DNA of 64,000 nucleotides from Leptolyngbya ohadii IS1 (GTDB lineage Bacteria; Cyanobacteriota; Cyanobacteriia; Elainellales; Elainellaceae). The DNA lies in NCBI RefSeq assembly GCF_002215035.1, contig NZ_NKFP01000006.1, forward strand, positions 694,530 through 758,529, given 5' to 3'. Under the pieces are notes generated by a model. It made no database searches and had not been told where the DNA came from. It saw only the letters and a list, made by a program, of their open reading frames with translations. Within the stretch, counting starts at the first letter, position 1. Each line of letters opens with the position of its first letter. The position numbers and the translations under genes are program-made. Below are positions 1 to 8,416 of this stretch, piece by piece.

Positions 1-1662
1 GAGTTCCTGGCTGCCCCTCACATAAAGCCGTCCGATTTCCGCTTCCCAGTCGGCGATGACCCGTCCTTCGATCGGTGTTTGTCCTTCGCTGGAATTCTGG
101 TTAAACAGGTGAAGCTGTCCTTCTGGCGACCAGACATTTCGACCCCCATCCGGCTCGGTTCCGGCACCGCCCAAGCCCATAATCATCGTCTCCCAGTCCA
201 GACTATCGGACATCTGACGAACCAGGGTATTAAAGGCGACGGGCTGAAAATCTACCTGAATGCCAATCCTTGCCAGGTTTTGCTTGATCTGGGAACCGCT
301 GGCTTCCCGGATTTTGTTGCCTGCGTTTGTGCTCATGGTGAACCGTACCCGATTCCCGTCTGCATCCAGAAGCTGTCCCTGGGCATTGTACTTAAATCCA
401 GCCTTTTGCAGCAGCGCCTTTGCCTGCTCAATGTTGTACTCGTAGGTGGGCAAGCCCTTTTCGGGCGGCAGGTAGAAAGGACTCTGAATGTTAATCGGTG
501 AATTTTGCGGCACGCCCAACCCCTGATAGATGTTGTTGATCATCGTGGGGCGATCGATCGCGTGAGCCACTGCCTGTCGGAACTCCAGCGAGTTAAACCA
601 GCGGGACTTAATCGGATCGACCAGGGGTTTGCCGTTGCGGGTGCCCTGATTCAGGTTAAACGCCATAAACAGCGAGGTGAGGGCAGGACCGCCGTTATAA
701 ATCGTGAAGTTCCCCCGGTCTTCCTCTCGCTTAATCAGGCGAAAATAGTCCGGCGTCACGCCTGCTACGTCTAAGCCACGCGATCGAAACTGGGTCAACT
801 GGGCATCGGTGGATTCGACAATCTGGATCACGAACTGATCGATGTAGGGCTGCGGGTTGCCCTGGGCATCTTTACGCCAGTAGTTGGGATTGCGATCGAA
901 GATAATCCGCTCACCCACGCGATAGCTGCTAATTTTGTAGGGACCGCTGCCCACCAGTTCCTTCGGATCGGTATCGGTGCCCCAGGTAGAGAGGAATTGG
1001 GGATTCCCATTGCCGTCCAGGGTGGTCACGGACTTTTCTAGAGCGTGCTTCGGCAGAATTGGAATACCGCCTGCAAACCGCAGAATCGGGGCAAAGGGTT
1101 CCGGGACGGTAAAACGAACGCGGCGATCGTCCACCTTTTCCACTGTGGGGAAGATACCCTGTTCCCCGACCCGCAGAATATCGGCTTCGCTGCTGGGAAT
1201 TTTGGGATTAAACAGCAAATCGTTAAAGGTAAACAGCACATCGTCTACGGTCAGCGGCGCACCGTCCGACCACTTCAGACCTTCCCGCATCAGAAAGGTA
1301 ATTTGCTTCTGGTCAGGCGAAATCTCCCAGGACTCTGCAAATCCCGGCTCCAGGTCTCCCGTCAGACCGTTGGAGGACAGCAGGCTATCGTAGGTCAGCC
1401 CAAAAATGCTGGTGACTTCCTGGCTCGTCACCGGGTTAAAGGTCTTTGGTTCGCTCAGCTCACTGATGACCAGTCGGGGGGTACTTGCCGCCTGAGATCG
1501 CATTCTCGCCGGATTACAGGACGATAAGCCGATCGCCGTTAGCATGACCGCCAGTCCAATCGCCGCTCCCCGCTGCCAGAAGCGAGAAATTCGAGCCGAC
1601 CCGATCGTCCGGTGAACAGCTTGAATCCCCTTTCGCACAAGATTCCCGATGACCTTCCGCAT
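1..1662 (-). CDS. ABC transporter family-5 substrate-binding lipoprotein (3' end outside window)
   Basis: The minus-strand frame is open from an ATG at 1662 to the window edge (554 codons seen), so the C-terminus is missing. The N-terminus is a positively charged stretch, a hydrophobic segment and a lipobox (L-S-S-C, Cys about 49), consistent with a periplasm-facing lipoprotein. The mature part follows the peptide/nickel-binding (SBP_bac_5) pattern: an N-terminal 'EPKTFNPV' block, 'GLTYDSLL', 'WSDGAPLTVDDVLFTF', and later 'FRQAVAHAIDR'. Proteins of this family capture oligopeptides, opines or metal chelates for an ABC importer. No permease or ATPase gene lies on this side of it, so the substrate cannot be inferred. 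Alternative starts within the first residues are possible; the family call is firm. Confidence 0.9.
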   Translation of the reverse strand, partial: MRKVIGNLVRKGIQAVHRTIGSARISRFWQRGAAIGLAVMLTAIGLSSCNPARMRSQAASTPRLVISELSEPKTFNPVTSQEVTSIFGLTYDSLLSSNGLTGDLEPGFAESWEISPDQKQITFLMREGLKWSDGAPLTVDDVLFTFNDLLFNPKIPSSEADILRVGEQGIFPTVEKVDDRRVRFTVPEPFAPILRFAGGIPILPKHALEKSVTTLDGNGNPQFLSTWGTDTDPKELVGSGPYKISSYRVGERIIFDRNPNYWRKDAQGNPQPYIDQFVIQIVESTDAQLTQFRSRGLDVAGVTPDYFRLIKREEDRGNFTIYNGGPALTSLFMAFNLNQGTRNGKPLVDPIKSRWFNSLEFRQAVAHAIDRPTMINNIYQGLGVPQNSPINIQSPFYLPPEKGLPTYEYNIEQAKALLQKAGFKYNAQGQLLDADGNRVRFTMSTNAGNKIREASGSQIKQNLARIGIQVDFQPVAFNTLVRQMSDSLDWETMIMGLGGAGTEPDGGRNVWSPEGQLHLFNQNSSEGQTPIEGRVIADWEAEIGRLYVRGSQEL

Positions 1663-1780
1663 AACATTGCCCCATTCTGTCTCTCGATCATAGAAGATCC
1701 GGCGAAACAGATAGGCAATTTTTCGCATCTTGGAATCTATTTAGGAGGATGGATTAAGAGGATGGAAACGCCCTGAAGAA

Positions 1781-2161
1781 TTAAGCTCCCAGCCAGAACA
1801 TCCCAGACTCGATCGGATACCCGACTGCCTTCCACGCAGGCAAACCGCCCTGAAGCTCAGCCACATTAAAATAGCCCGCATTTCTGAGAGCTGCTGCTGC
1901 TGCTGCCGCTTCCTCGTCCATGTCGCTGTAAACGTAAATGTCCCGCGTCAGTTCCAGGCTCATTAATGCCCGATCGACTAATTCCTCCAGCGGCATATTG
2001 ATTGCGCCGAGCAAATGGCTAAGTTGAAACGCCGATCGATCACGAACATCAATGATCGTTAGAGCAGGTTTTCCCCAATCCAGACGCGCTTTCAAGTCAT
2101 ACACACGCGATTTTGCCCGTAGCGGAGGTGGGGTCGGAATAATCCCGAAGAATAAATTCAT
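1781..2161 (-). CDS. rhodanese-like domain protein, catalytic Cys absent
   Basis: This 126-aa single-domain protein has the rhodanese fold signature: 'IIDVRDRSAFQLSHLLGAINMP' split over residues 37-57, then 'GGLPAWKAVGYPI' near residue 105. The active-site loop where sulfurtransferases carry Cys-x-x-G-x-R reads Y-S-D-M-D-E-E (residues 78-84), so the persulfide-forming Cys is replaced by Ser79 and the loop is acidic. By family knowledge such proteins are non-catalytic and may bind partners or ligands. It stands alone, 118 bp from the ABC binding-protein gene on the same strand. Sulfurtransferase activity should not be assumed. Confidence 0.85.
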   Translation of the reverse strand: MNLFFGIIPTPPPLRAKSRVYDLKARLDWGKPALTIIDVRDRSAFQLSHLLGAINMPLEELVDRALMSLELTRDIYVYSDMDEEAAAAAAALRNAGYFNVAELQGGLPAWKAVGYPIESGMFWLGA

Positions 2162-2632
2162 AGCCGGAGTGGGGTAAGGAGCGAGGTTTTCTGCACTGTA
2201 ACAATTCTTCTTAATCTCTGCAAATTTTTGTGTAAAAAGCTTTACTAAAGGTACGGCTTATGATGAGAATCACAAATTTTATGAAGAGAGAAGACTTGCC
2301 CCTGCCGAAGACAGGTTCCTGCTGAAGACTTGTGCCTGCTAATGTACGCCTGTTGGTCTAGGCTGCGATCGCGTCTGGAATCACTCTGCTAAATCACTTT
2401 TATTCTTGCCACTTCCCCTCAGCCCACCATCCTGCCAATGACAGATCTGCGAACAGGGGCGGAAGCTCAAGGGGTGCGGCTGTCGAGGGATGCGGCTGAA
2501 AGCTATGAACGGCAGAAACGTTAAAGGGCAGGCAAAACGCCCACCCCACGAGAATCACGGCTAATGCAATGTCTGAGGAAAAAGGTTGAAGGAATAGGGT
2601 TGAAGAAAAATTTGAATAAAAACCAGATTGGG
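2162..2632. other. intergenic region, no gene recognised
   Basis: These 471 bp hold no convincing coding sequence. They include one copy of the dispersed GGCAGGC/GCCCACC repeat at about 2524-2549 and an AT-rich stretch near 2200-2290 that could hold the promoter of the rhodanese-like gene. Confidence 0.5.
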
Positions 2633-3541
2633 CTACAGCTTTAGCTGAATTCCGCTATCGGTTGTCATCTTTTCTGTCAGAACTGCCGTTCCGCTCAGCG
2701 ATGTATCGGATGCAATAGCAGGTGCGATTGACGGGTTAGAGGGGTAGCGATTGCCGTCATACTGCAAGTGAGCATAGTGGGGAGTCACGCCGCCCCCTTC
2801 CACATAAATCATTAAATCCTTCCAGCCTGCGGTTTTCTCCTCAGCAACAACGACTGGCGGATTGACCAGCGTCATCCGAGAAACTAGCTCGTAGCTTTCG
2901 CGGGCAGGCTCCAGAATCAGCATCGTGCAGCCCCCCGACCCGCAGGTAAACGAACCTGTCAGGTAAACCAGCGCTTCTGAGGTGCCATCGTCGTTCAGGT
3001 CAACCCGGCTGTAGGTATAGCGAGTGGATGCTAGTAAGGATTTGTCGCCGCTGCGGTCTGCCAGAATATTGACGATCGCCTCTTCCAGGGCGGGATCGGC
3101 GGCACCAGCAGAACCGTACTGAATCTCACCCAGGCGAACCCCTTCGGGAACGGGCAGCGACGAATCGGGATTAACGGCAACTTCGTCCGGTTGGACGGCA
3201 GTCCCTTCGTCTGGCTTGCTGGGAGTCTCTACGATCGGCTTAGAGGGAACCTCCGGTGGCGTGATGGGCTTGCTGGGCGTCTCTGCGATCGGCTTGGGGA
3301 TATCGGAGGAGGTAATTGGGCTGGGGGATGCTAGCGGGCTGGGGGAGGGCTGAACGGTCGGCTCGGTCGTCCGGGTGGTTGAAGAAACCGTCGTTTGGCG
3401 GGACTGGCAGGCAGTCAGGGATGTGGCGACAAGGACAGCGGCAATCAGCGGGGTGAAGCGGTTTGTCCGACGAGATGATCTGCCGGAGGCAGTTGCGCGA
3501 AGCGATCGAGGGACGGAAAGCGAAGCGGCAGAACGTAGCAT
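2633..3541 (-). CDS. putative lipoprotein with Pro-rich linker and conserved C-terminal domain
   Basis: This 302-aa protein has an Arg-rich N-terminus, a hydrophobic helix (residues 31-44) and a lipobox ending L-T-A-C (Cys45), so it is probably lipidated and exported. Residues 50-135 are a low-complexity Pro/Ser/Thr linker with repeated 'PSKPI-ETP' units. The globular C-terminal half contains 'RVDLNDDGTSEALVYL' and a Cys pair in 'FTCGSGGCTMLIL', a pattern seen in uncharacterised cyanobacterial lipoproteins. I do not recognise a function. The start codon is only 74 bp from an IS5-type insertion. Without the IS, about 86 bp would separate it from the upstream CD225 gene on the same strand, so it may once have been read with the min locus. 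Confidence 0.75.
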   Translation of the reverse strand: MLRSAASLSVPRSLRATASGRSSRRTNRFTPLIAAVLVATSLTACQSRQTTVSSTTRTTEPTVQPSPSPLASPSPITSSDIPKPIAETPSKPITPPEVPSKPIVETPSKPDEGTAVQPDEVAVNPDSSLPVPEGVRLGEIQYGSAGAADPALEEAIVNILADRSGDKSLLASTRYTYSRVDLNDDGTSEALVYLTGSFTCGSGGCTMLILEPARESYELVSRMTLVNPPVVVAEEKTAGWKDLMIYVEGGGVTPHYAHLQYDGNRYPSNPSIAPAIASDTSLSGTAVLTEKMTTDSGIQLKL

Positions 3542-3614
3542 AGCCGTTTTCTCAGCAGTGTTTTGGGTTGGTCATTTAGACTGAACGCGAGGAAAAAAGT
3601 TTCTGAAAGTCTAT

Positions 3615-4558
3615 AGACCTCCTGCATGAATGGTGGAGAGTGTGCCAGTTGGGGCAAGAGGCTTGCAAAAACGGAGTGAGCATGGCAGAAGTAAGTTCAA
3701 GGAGGAATAGCCATGCCCTACCGAGAACTGGAACGCCTGAGTGCCGGAGAATTCAAGCGATTGTGCGGCGTAAGCCGTCAGACTTTCGACGAAATGGTCG
3801 AGGAGTTGCGTCCCCACCTGGAACGCCAGGGCAAGCGAGGCGGACAAAACAAGCTGAGTGTAGAAGACCAACTGCTGGTGGCATTGGAATATTGGCGGGA
3901 GTATCGCACCCAATTTCACATCGGCACGAGTTGGGGGATGCATGAAACGACAGTAGGGCGCATCATCAGGAAAGTCGAAGACATCCTCGTCAAATGCGGC
4001 AAGTTTCGCTTACCGAGCCAGCGGCAGTTGTACCAACCGGGCTGGGAATGGAAGGTGCTGCTGGTGGATGTGGGCGAGGTCGAAATCGAACGCCCGAAAA
4101 AAAACAGAAACGCTACTACAGTGGCAAGCAAAAATGCCATACGCTGAAGGCGCAACTGCTGGTGGATTTTGACACGGGGCAAGTGATTGCCACCGCCACT
4201 GACAAAGGCAAGACCCATGACTTCAAACTGCTCAAGCGCAGCCGTTTACCCTTTGTTTCATCGCAGTTATGTTTAGCCGACCGAGGGTATCAGGGGTTTG
4301 CCAAGCGTCACGCGGGGGCTTGTACGCCCACCAAGAAGCCGCGCAAGCAGCCATTAGCTCCAGACGAAAAGCAGCATAATCGGGCATTAGCCAAACTGCG
4401 GGTGCGAGTCGAGCATGTGATTCGTCGCTTCAAGGTGTTTCGCATCTTCTCAGGACGCTACCGCAATCGAAGGCGGCGATTTGGCTTGCGCTTGAACTTG
4501 ATTGCGGGACTGCTCAACTACGAACTGGCACATCCCTCCTGATTCGTGCAGGAGGTCT
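3615..4558 (+). mobile_element. IS5-family insertion sequence, copy 1 (944 bp)
   Basis: The element is bounded by perfect 12-bp terminal inverted repeats, AGACCTCCTGCA at 3615-3626 and its complement at 4547-4558. It is flanked by a 3-bp direct duplication TAT (3612-3614 and 4559-4561). The interior encodes an IS5-type DDE transposase over two frames. Copy 2 at 7435-8378 has the same length and appears identical in sequence, which points to recent transposition. It sits between the lipoprotein gene and the 3' end of the CD225 gene, in the opposite orientation to both. Confidence 0.95.
3713..4542 (+). CDS. IS5-family DDE transposase, two frames joined by frameshift at an A8 tract
   Basis: The first frame (3713-4147) encodes an N-terminal helix-turn-helix region ('FKRLCGVSRQTFDEMVEEL') and the first catalytic block 'LLVDVGEVEIER'. 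The second frame (to 4542) carries 'YYSGKQKCHTLK', 'CLADRGYQG' and the 'RVRVEHVIRRFK' Glu motif, completing the D-D-E triad. The frames overlap, and a -1 slip on the eight-A run at 4097-4104 gives the continuous product expected for the family ('ERPKKKQKRYYSG'). This is the usual arrangement for programmed frameshifting or transcript slippage in such elements. The start ATG is preceded by AAGGAGGAA. Intact relative to copy 2, so probably functional. Confidence 0.9.
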
Positions 4559-4574
4559 TATGGTTCGGTGAGGT

Positions 4575-5663
4575 CTATGGTGTGGCAGGACAGAGAATTT
4601 GATCGCCCCCCAGCTGAATTTGGTCAGGTGCGATCGGACGATCCGCTGTGCAAATTGCCGATTGCAGCGAACTGGTTCTCAGGAATTGATTGGCGGGCAA
4701 AACGATCTCGGTGGGGGGTGCGTAAACGATGCCGCTAAAGCTCTTGAGTCCGGAGCGACTGGGAATTGCTGTGACGATCGATCGATCCGGCTGTACCTGG
4801 GCAAATTCATAGCGGTAACGGTCGTTTTGTCCCCCCGAAAGCTGAAGCTGATCGAACGAGGTTGCAAACTGCTGATTCTCCAGCCAGTAGACTTGCTGAC
4901 TGCGGTTAATTGCCTCGACTGTGGTTTTCGCCTGCAACTCAAGGAGTATGTTCGTTTGCTTTTCCTGAGCTGCCATAAAAATGAAATAGCCAGACGCCAG
5001 AAAGCCGATCGCTACATAAAAGGGACTGGCAAGGCAAATGCCCACAATACAAAGAATCTTGGCGGTTTCGGAGGCAGATTTTGCCCCTTCGTAATCCTGT
5101 TGCTGATACAGCGGTTGCACGCGTTTGGCAAAGAGGAGAGCCGCGATGCCCAGCGGCAGAAATGCCAGTACCGTCGTTAGCAGGGCAAGGGCAAAATAGG
5201 GGCGAGGGCAGGTCTCGTTTGGGCTTTCCTGGGCGGAATCATGGGCAGGAAGCTTCGCACCATTGGCAGGGGAAGGGCTGATCTCAGCAGAATCGCTGAC
5301 CGGAAAACCGCTGAACGGCGAGACATTCCCAGAGGGCGCAAGCAGAACGGTCTTTGTCCAGGTGACTGCGCTGGCATTTGTCTGTTTGGCGTAGATTTCC
5401 AAACGATCGATCTGGGGAATGGCGAGTCTGGTCAGTCCAGTCTGGAGGGATTTTGCGAGTAATGGCGGCGGAACCTCTGTGCCCTCCAGCAAAACTTTGA
5501 AGCAGCGATCGTGCCGGGCAATTTTGGCTGTTACCTGGTGTGTCTGGAGAAACTGATTCAGCAGACGGGTCAGTGCATCCAGATCTCCCTGCTTTGACAG
5601 TTCTATCAGGTTGGGTTGGGTTTTGGGCTGAGTTTTGGGCTGAATTTCTTTTGACTGCGCCAT
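4575..5663 (-). CDS. CD225/dispanin-like membrane protein with type IV pilin-like C-terminal domain
   Basis: This 362-aa protein has three parts. Residues about 18-105 resemble a domain found at the N-terminus of many cyanobacterial proteins ('ELSKQGDLDALTRLLNQ ... LEIYAKQT'), with no function known to me. After a Ser/Pro linker, residues about 155-225 form two membrane segments around 'AKRVQPLYQQQDYEGAKSAS', the layout of the CD225 (dispanin) family. Residues about 228-360 start with a hydrophobic helix followed by 'QQVYWLENQQFATSFDQL', as in cyanobacterial pilin-like proteins. It starts 8 bp after the minE stop codon, so it is very probably co-transcribed with min genes. The stop lies 17 bp from the IS5 copy, so slight 3' truncation by the insertion cannot be excluded. 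Function is inferred only from domains. Confidence 0.75.
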   Translation of the reverse strand: MAQSKEIQPKTQPKTQPNLIELSKQGDLDALTRLLNQFLQTHQVTAKIARHDRCFKVLLEGTEVPPPLLAKSLQTGLTRLAIPQIDRLEIYAKQTNASAVTWTKTVLLAPSGNVSPFSGFPVSDSAEISPSPANGAKLPAHDSAQESPNETCPRPYFALALLTTVLAFLPLGIAALLFAKRVQPLYQQQDYEGAKSASETAKILCIVGICLASPFYVAIGFLASGYFIFMAAQEKQTNILLELQAKTTVEAINRSQQVYWLENQQFATSFDQLQLSGGQNDRYRYEFAQVQPDRSIVTAIPSRSGLKSFSGIVYAPPTEIVLPANQFLRTSSLQSAICTADRPIAPDQIQLGGDQILCPATP

Positions 5664-5671
5664 TGCCAGCC

Positions 5672-6151
5672 CTACAGGTCTTGGGAGGGTCGCTCAGTTG
5701 AGGTTCTGGGCGGTTCTGCGGGCGGTGCCGCTTCAGCCAGGTCGGTCACAAATTCTGCCCCAGGCAGATCAGCAACAAATTCTGCCTCAGGCAGATCAGC
5801 AACAAATTCTGCCTCAGACAGGTCAGCAACAAACTCCGAGCCAGGAGCGAAATTTTCCGTCAGAGGCGTTTGTCCCACAGGCTCCGCTTTTACCCGTTTA
5901 ATCGGCAGATTCGCAATCAAAACGGTCGTCCGCTGATCGTTCTCCAGCGCAAACTCCGACTCGCCCGGCTCGATTTCCACATACCGCGAAACAACCTCCA
6001 GAATTTCCTCCCGCATTTTTTCTACCATTGCCGGAGACAAATCAATTCGATCATGCGCCAGAACCAACTGGAGCCGCTTGCGGGCGGTATCCCGGCTACT
6101 TTTGTCGGTAGTGCTGCGCGGAAAGATGCGATCGAGGATTTGCTGAAGCAT
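5672..6151 (-). CDS. minE: cell division topological specificity factor MinE with repeat-bearing C-terminal tail
   Basis: Residues 1-100 match MinE: an N-terminal amphipathic segment ('MLQQILDRIFPR'), 'ARKRLQLVLAHDRIDLSP' (the MinD-binding helix region), and 'LEVVSRYVEIE'. MinE stimulates MinD ATPase and drives Min oscillation that places the division site at midcell. The protein is 159 aa, longer than typical MinE (about 90-100 aa). The extra tail includes four tandem 9-residue acidic units of the type EFVADLPEA (residues 106-141, about 5729-5836) and a Pro-rich end. It lies 87 bp after minD on the same strand and 8 bp before the CD225 gene. Confidence 0.95.
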   Translation of the reverse strand: MLQQILDRIFPRSTTDKSSRDTARKRLQLVLAHDRIDLSPAMVEKMREEILEVVSRYVEIEPGESEFALENDQRTTVLIANLPIKRVKAEPVGQTPLTENFAPGSEFVADLSEAEFVADLPEAEFVADLPGAEFVTDLAEAAPPAEPPRTSTERPSQDL

Positions 6152-6238
6152 GGGACAAATAGCGCGTAGCTTGGTGAGGATAATACAGGTGATGACGACA
6201 GTGGCGATCGAGTAAGCAGGAACTCTATTTCCAGGAAT

Positions 6239-7045
6239 CTATTTCCGGGAAGGACGGAACATTCTCAGAATCCGGGACAGCAGATCTTCCTGGGGAACCG
6301 TCAGATCCAGGAAAGGAACTTCTTCTCCGTCCAGGCGGCGCACAATATTGGCGTAGGCAGCTGCCGCAAGCGAGGGGGTATCGGACAAAACCAGCGGTTC
6401 GCCCCGGTTGGTGGAAACAATGACCTTTTCGTCGTCAGGAACAACGCCAATCAGCGGAATTGCCAGAATTTCCTGAACATCTTTAACCGACATCATCATA
6501 TCCTGCTCCACCATTGCAGGTCGGATGCGGTTGACGATCAGGTGCATCTTCTTAATGTCATTTGCTTCCAGCAGACCCACAACCCGATCGGCATCTCGTA
6601 CCGCAGCCACTTCTGGCGTTGTCACGACAATGGCTTCCTTCGCAGCGGCGATCGCGTTCAAAAAGCCCATTTCGATTCCAGCAGGGCTATCAATAATGAT
6701 GTAGTTAAAAACTTTTGCCAGGGCGCCCACCAGCTTTTTCATCTGCTCCGGCGTCACGGATTCCTTGGTGCGATTTTGTGCCGCAGGCAGTAACGCCAGG
6801 TTGGGCTGACGCTTATCCTTCACCAGTGCCTGATCCAGCCGACATTCTCCGGCAAGCACCTCGATCGCCGTAAACACGATGCGGTTTTCCAGTCCCAGCA
6901 GCAAATCCAGATTCCGCAGACCAAAATCGGCGTCGATAACGACAACCTTGTGTCCTCGCTGGGCGAGCGCCATGCCAAGATTGGCAGTGCAAGTGGTCTT
7001 GCCAACGCCTCCCTTACCCGATGTCATGACAATGATTCGACTCAT
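6239..7045 (-). CDS. minD: septum site-determining ATPase MinD
   Basis: This 268-aa protein has the deviant Walker A motif KGGVGKTT (residues 11-18), 'VVIDADFGLRNLDLLLGLE', and 'YIIIDSPAGIEMGF' as Walker B. A C-terminal amphipathic membrane-targeting tail ('LLSRILRMFRPSRK') is present. MinD dimerises on the membrane with ATP, recruits MinC to block FtsZ assembly away from midcell, and is released by MinE. It lies between minC (upstream) and minE (downstream) on the minus strand, but minC is now separated from it by an IS5 element. The 389 bp directly upstream (7046-7434) would have to supply its promoter if read-through from minC is lost. Confidence 0.97.
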   Translation of the reverse strand: MSRIIVMTSGKGGVGKTTCTANLGMALAQRGHKVVVIDADFGLRNLDLLLGLENRIVFTAIEVLAGECRLDQALVKDKRQPNLALLPAAQNRTKESVTPEQMKKLVGALAKVFNYIIIDSPAGIEMGFLNAIAAAKEAIVVTTPEVAAVRDADRVVGLLEANDIKKMHLIVNRIRPAMVEQDMMMSVKDVQEILAIPLIGVVPDDEKVIVSTNRGEPLVLSDTPSLAAAAYANIVRRLDGEEVPFLDLTVPQEDLLSRILRMFRPSRK

Positions 7046-7434
7046 AGGATCTGAACGTGCGTGAGACTGCTGATGTTTAGGCTTGTAATACGATGAACGG
7101 TTCGGCGATCGTTATTAAAAAATTACCCCAGTTAGGGAGTGATTTTGCAGGAATGATAGAGCGATCGCTGTTTTTCTAATCTGCTTTTTTCAGGCAACAT
7201 TTTTTCGAGGCAATATTGCAGATCGTGCTTTCAATCTTTGCCCCTTTCTCGGAATCGCCGAAACCCGATGCACTCAGGGAAAGAAGCGAATTGAAAAATC
7301 ACTGTGCAAATGGAAAAAACAGCGCAATCTTGCTGCAATACCTCATTCTAAGTTTTGTGCTGCGGAATCGAACAAAAAACTTAGAGTTTACGGTAAAGAG
7401 TTTTGCGATCGGGCTGCTGAGATACCAGAAGATT
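7046..7434. other. minD upstream region between minD and IS copy 2
   Basis: These 389 bp hold no credible gene. They are AT-rich around 7100-7220 and contain one HIP1 octamer. In the ancestral arrangement (IS removed) about 424 bp would separate minC from minD, long enough for an internal promoter. No sigma-70 type box can be assigned with confidence. Confidence 0.5.
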
Positions 7435-8378
7435 AGACCTCCTGCATGAATGGTGGAGAGTGTGCCAGTTGGGGCAAGAGGCTTGCAAAAACGGAGTGAG
7501 CATGGCAGAAGTAAGTTCAAGGAGGAATAGCCATGCCCTACCGAGAACTGGAACGCCTGAGTGCCGGAGAATTCAAGCGATTGTGCGGCGTAAGCCGTCA
7601 GACTTTCGACGAAATGGTCGAGGAGTTGCGTCCCCACCTGGAACGCCAGGGCAAGCGAGGCGGACAAAACAAGCTGAGTGTAGAAGACCAACTGCTGGTG
7701 GCATTGGAATATTGGCGGGAGTATCGCACCCAATTTCACATCGGCACGAGTTGGGGGATGCATGAAACGACAGTAGGGCGCATCATCAGGAAAGTCGAAG
7801 ACATCCTCGTCAAATGCGGCAAGTTTCGCTTACCGAGCCAGCGGCAGTTGTACCAACCGGGCTGGGAATGGAAGGTGCTGCTGGTGGATGTGGGCGAGGT
7901 CGAAATCGAACGCCCGAAAAAAAACAGAAACGCTACTACAGTGGCAAGCAAAAATGCCATACGCTGAAGGCGCAACTGCTGGTGGATTTTGACACGGGGC
8001 AAGTGATTGCCACCGCCACTGACAAAGGCAAGACCCATGACTTCAAACTGCTCAAGCGCAGCCGTTTACCCTTTGTTTCATCGCAGTTATGTTTAGCCGA
8101 CCGAGGGTATCAGGGGTTTGCCAAGCGTCACGCGGGGGCTTGTACGCCCACCAAGAAGCCGCGCAAGCAGCCATTAGCTCCAGACGAAAAGCAGCATAAT
8201 CGGGCATTAGCCAAACTGCGGGTGCGAGTCGAGCATGTGATTCGTCGCTTCAAGGTGTTTCGCATCTTCTCAGGACGCTACCGCAATCGAAGGCGGCGAT
8301 TTGGCTTGCGCTTGAACTTGATTGCGGGACTGCTCAACTACGAACTGGCACATCCCTCCTGATTCGTGCAGGAGGTCT
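7435..8378 (+). mobile_element. IS5-family insertion sequence, copy 2 (944 bp), inside the min operon
   Basis: It has the same 12-bp terminal inverted repeats as copy 1 (AGACCTCCTGCA at 7435-7446, complement at 8367-8378). It is flanked by a 3-bp duplication ATT (7432-7434 and 8379-8381), different from that of copy 1, so the two copies inserted independently. It is inserted 38 bp beyond the minC stop codon, between minC and minD, opposite to their transcription. Confidence 0.95.
7533..8362 (+). CDS. IS5-family DDE transposase (copy 2), frameshift at an A8 tract
   Basis: Same organisation and apparently the same sequence as the copy at 3713-4542: a helix-turn-helix start and first Asp block in the first frame (7533-7967), 'DRGYQG' and Glu motif in the second frame (to 8362), and the eight-A slippery run at 7917-7924. 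Production of full transposase needs a -1 shift at that run. The lack of visible differences between copies suggests recent activity in this genome. Confidence 0.9.
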
Positions 8379-8416
8379 ATTGAAAAGTATCGTCTGTCTG
8401 GAAAATTTAACCCCGA

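Noticed and set aside
3615-8378. Composite transposon carrying min genes
   Set aside because: Each IS has its own different 3-bp duplication (TAT and ATT); outer flanks do not match, so the two copies inserted separately.
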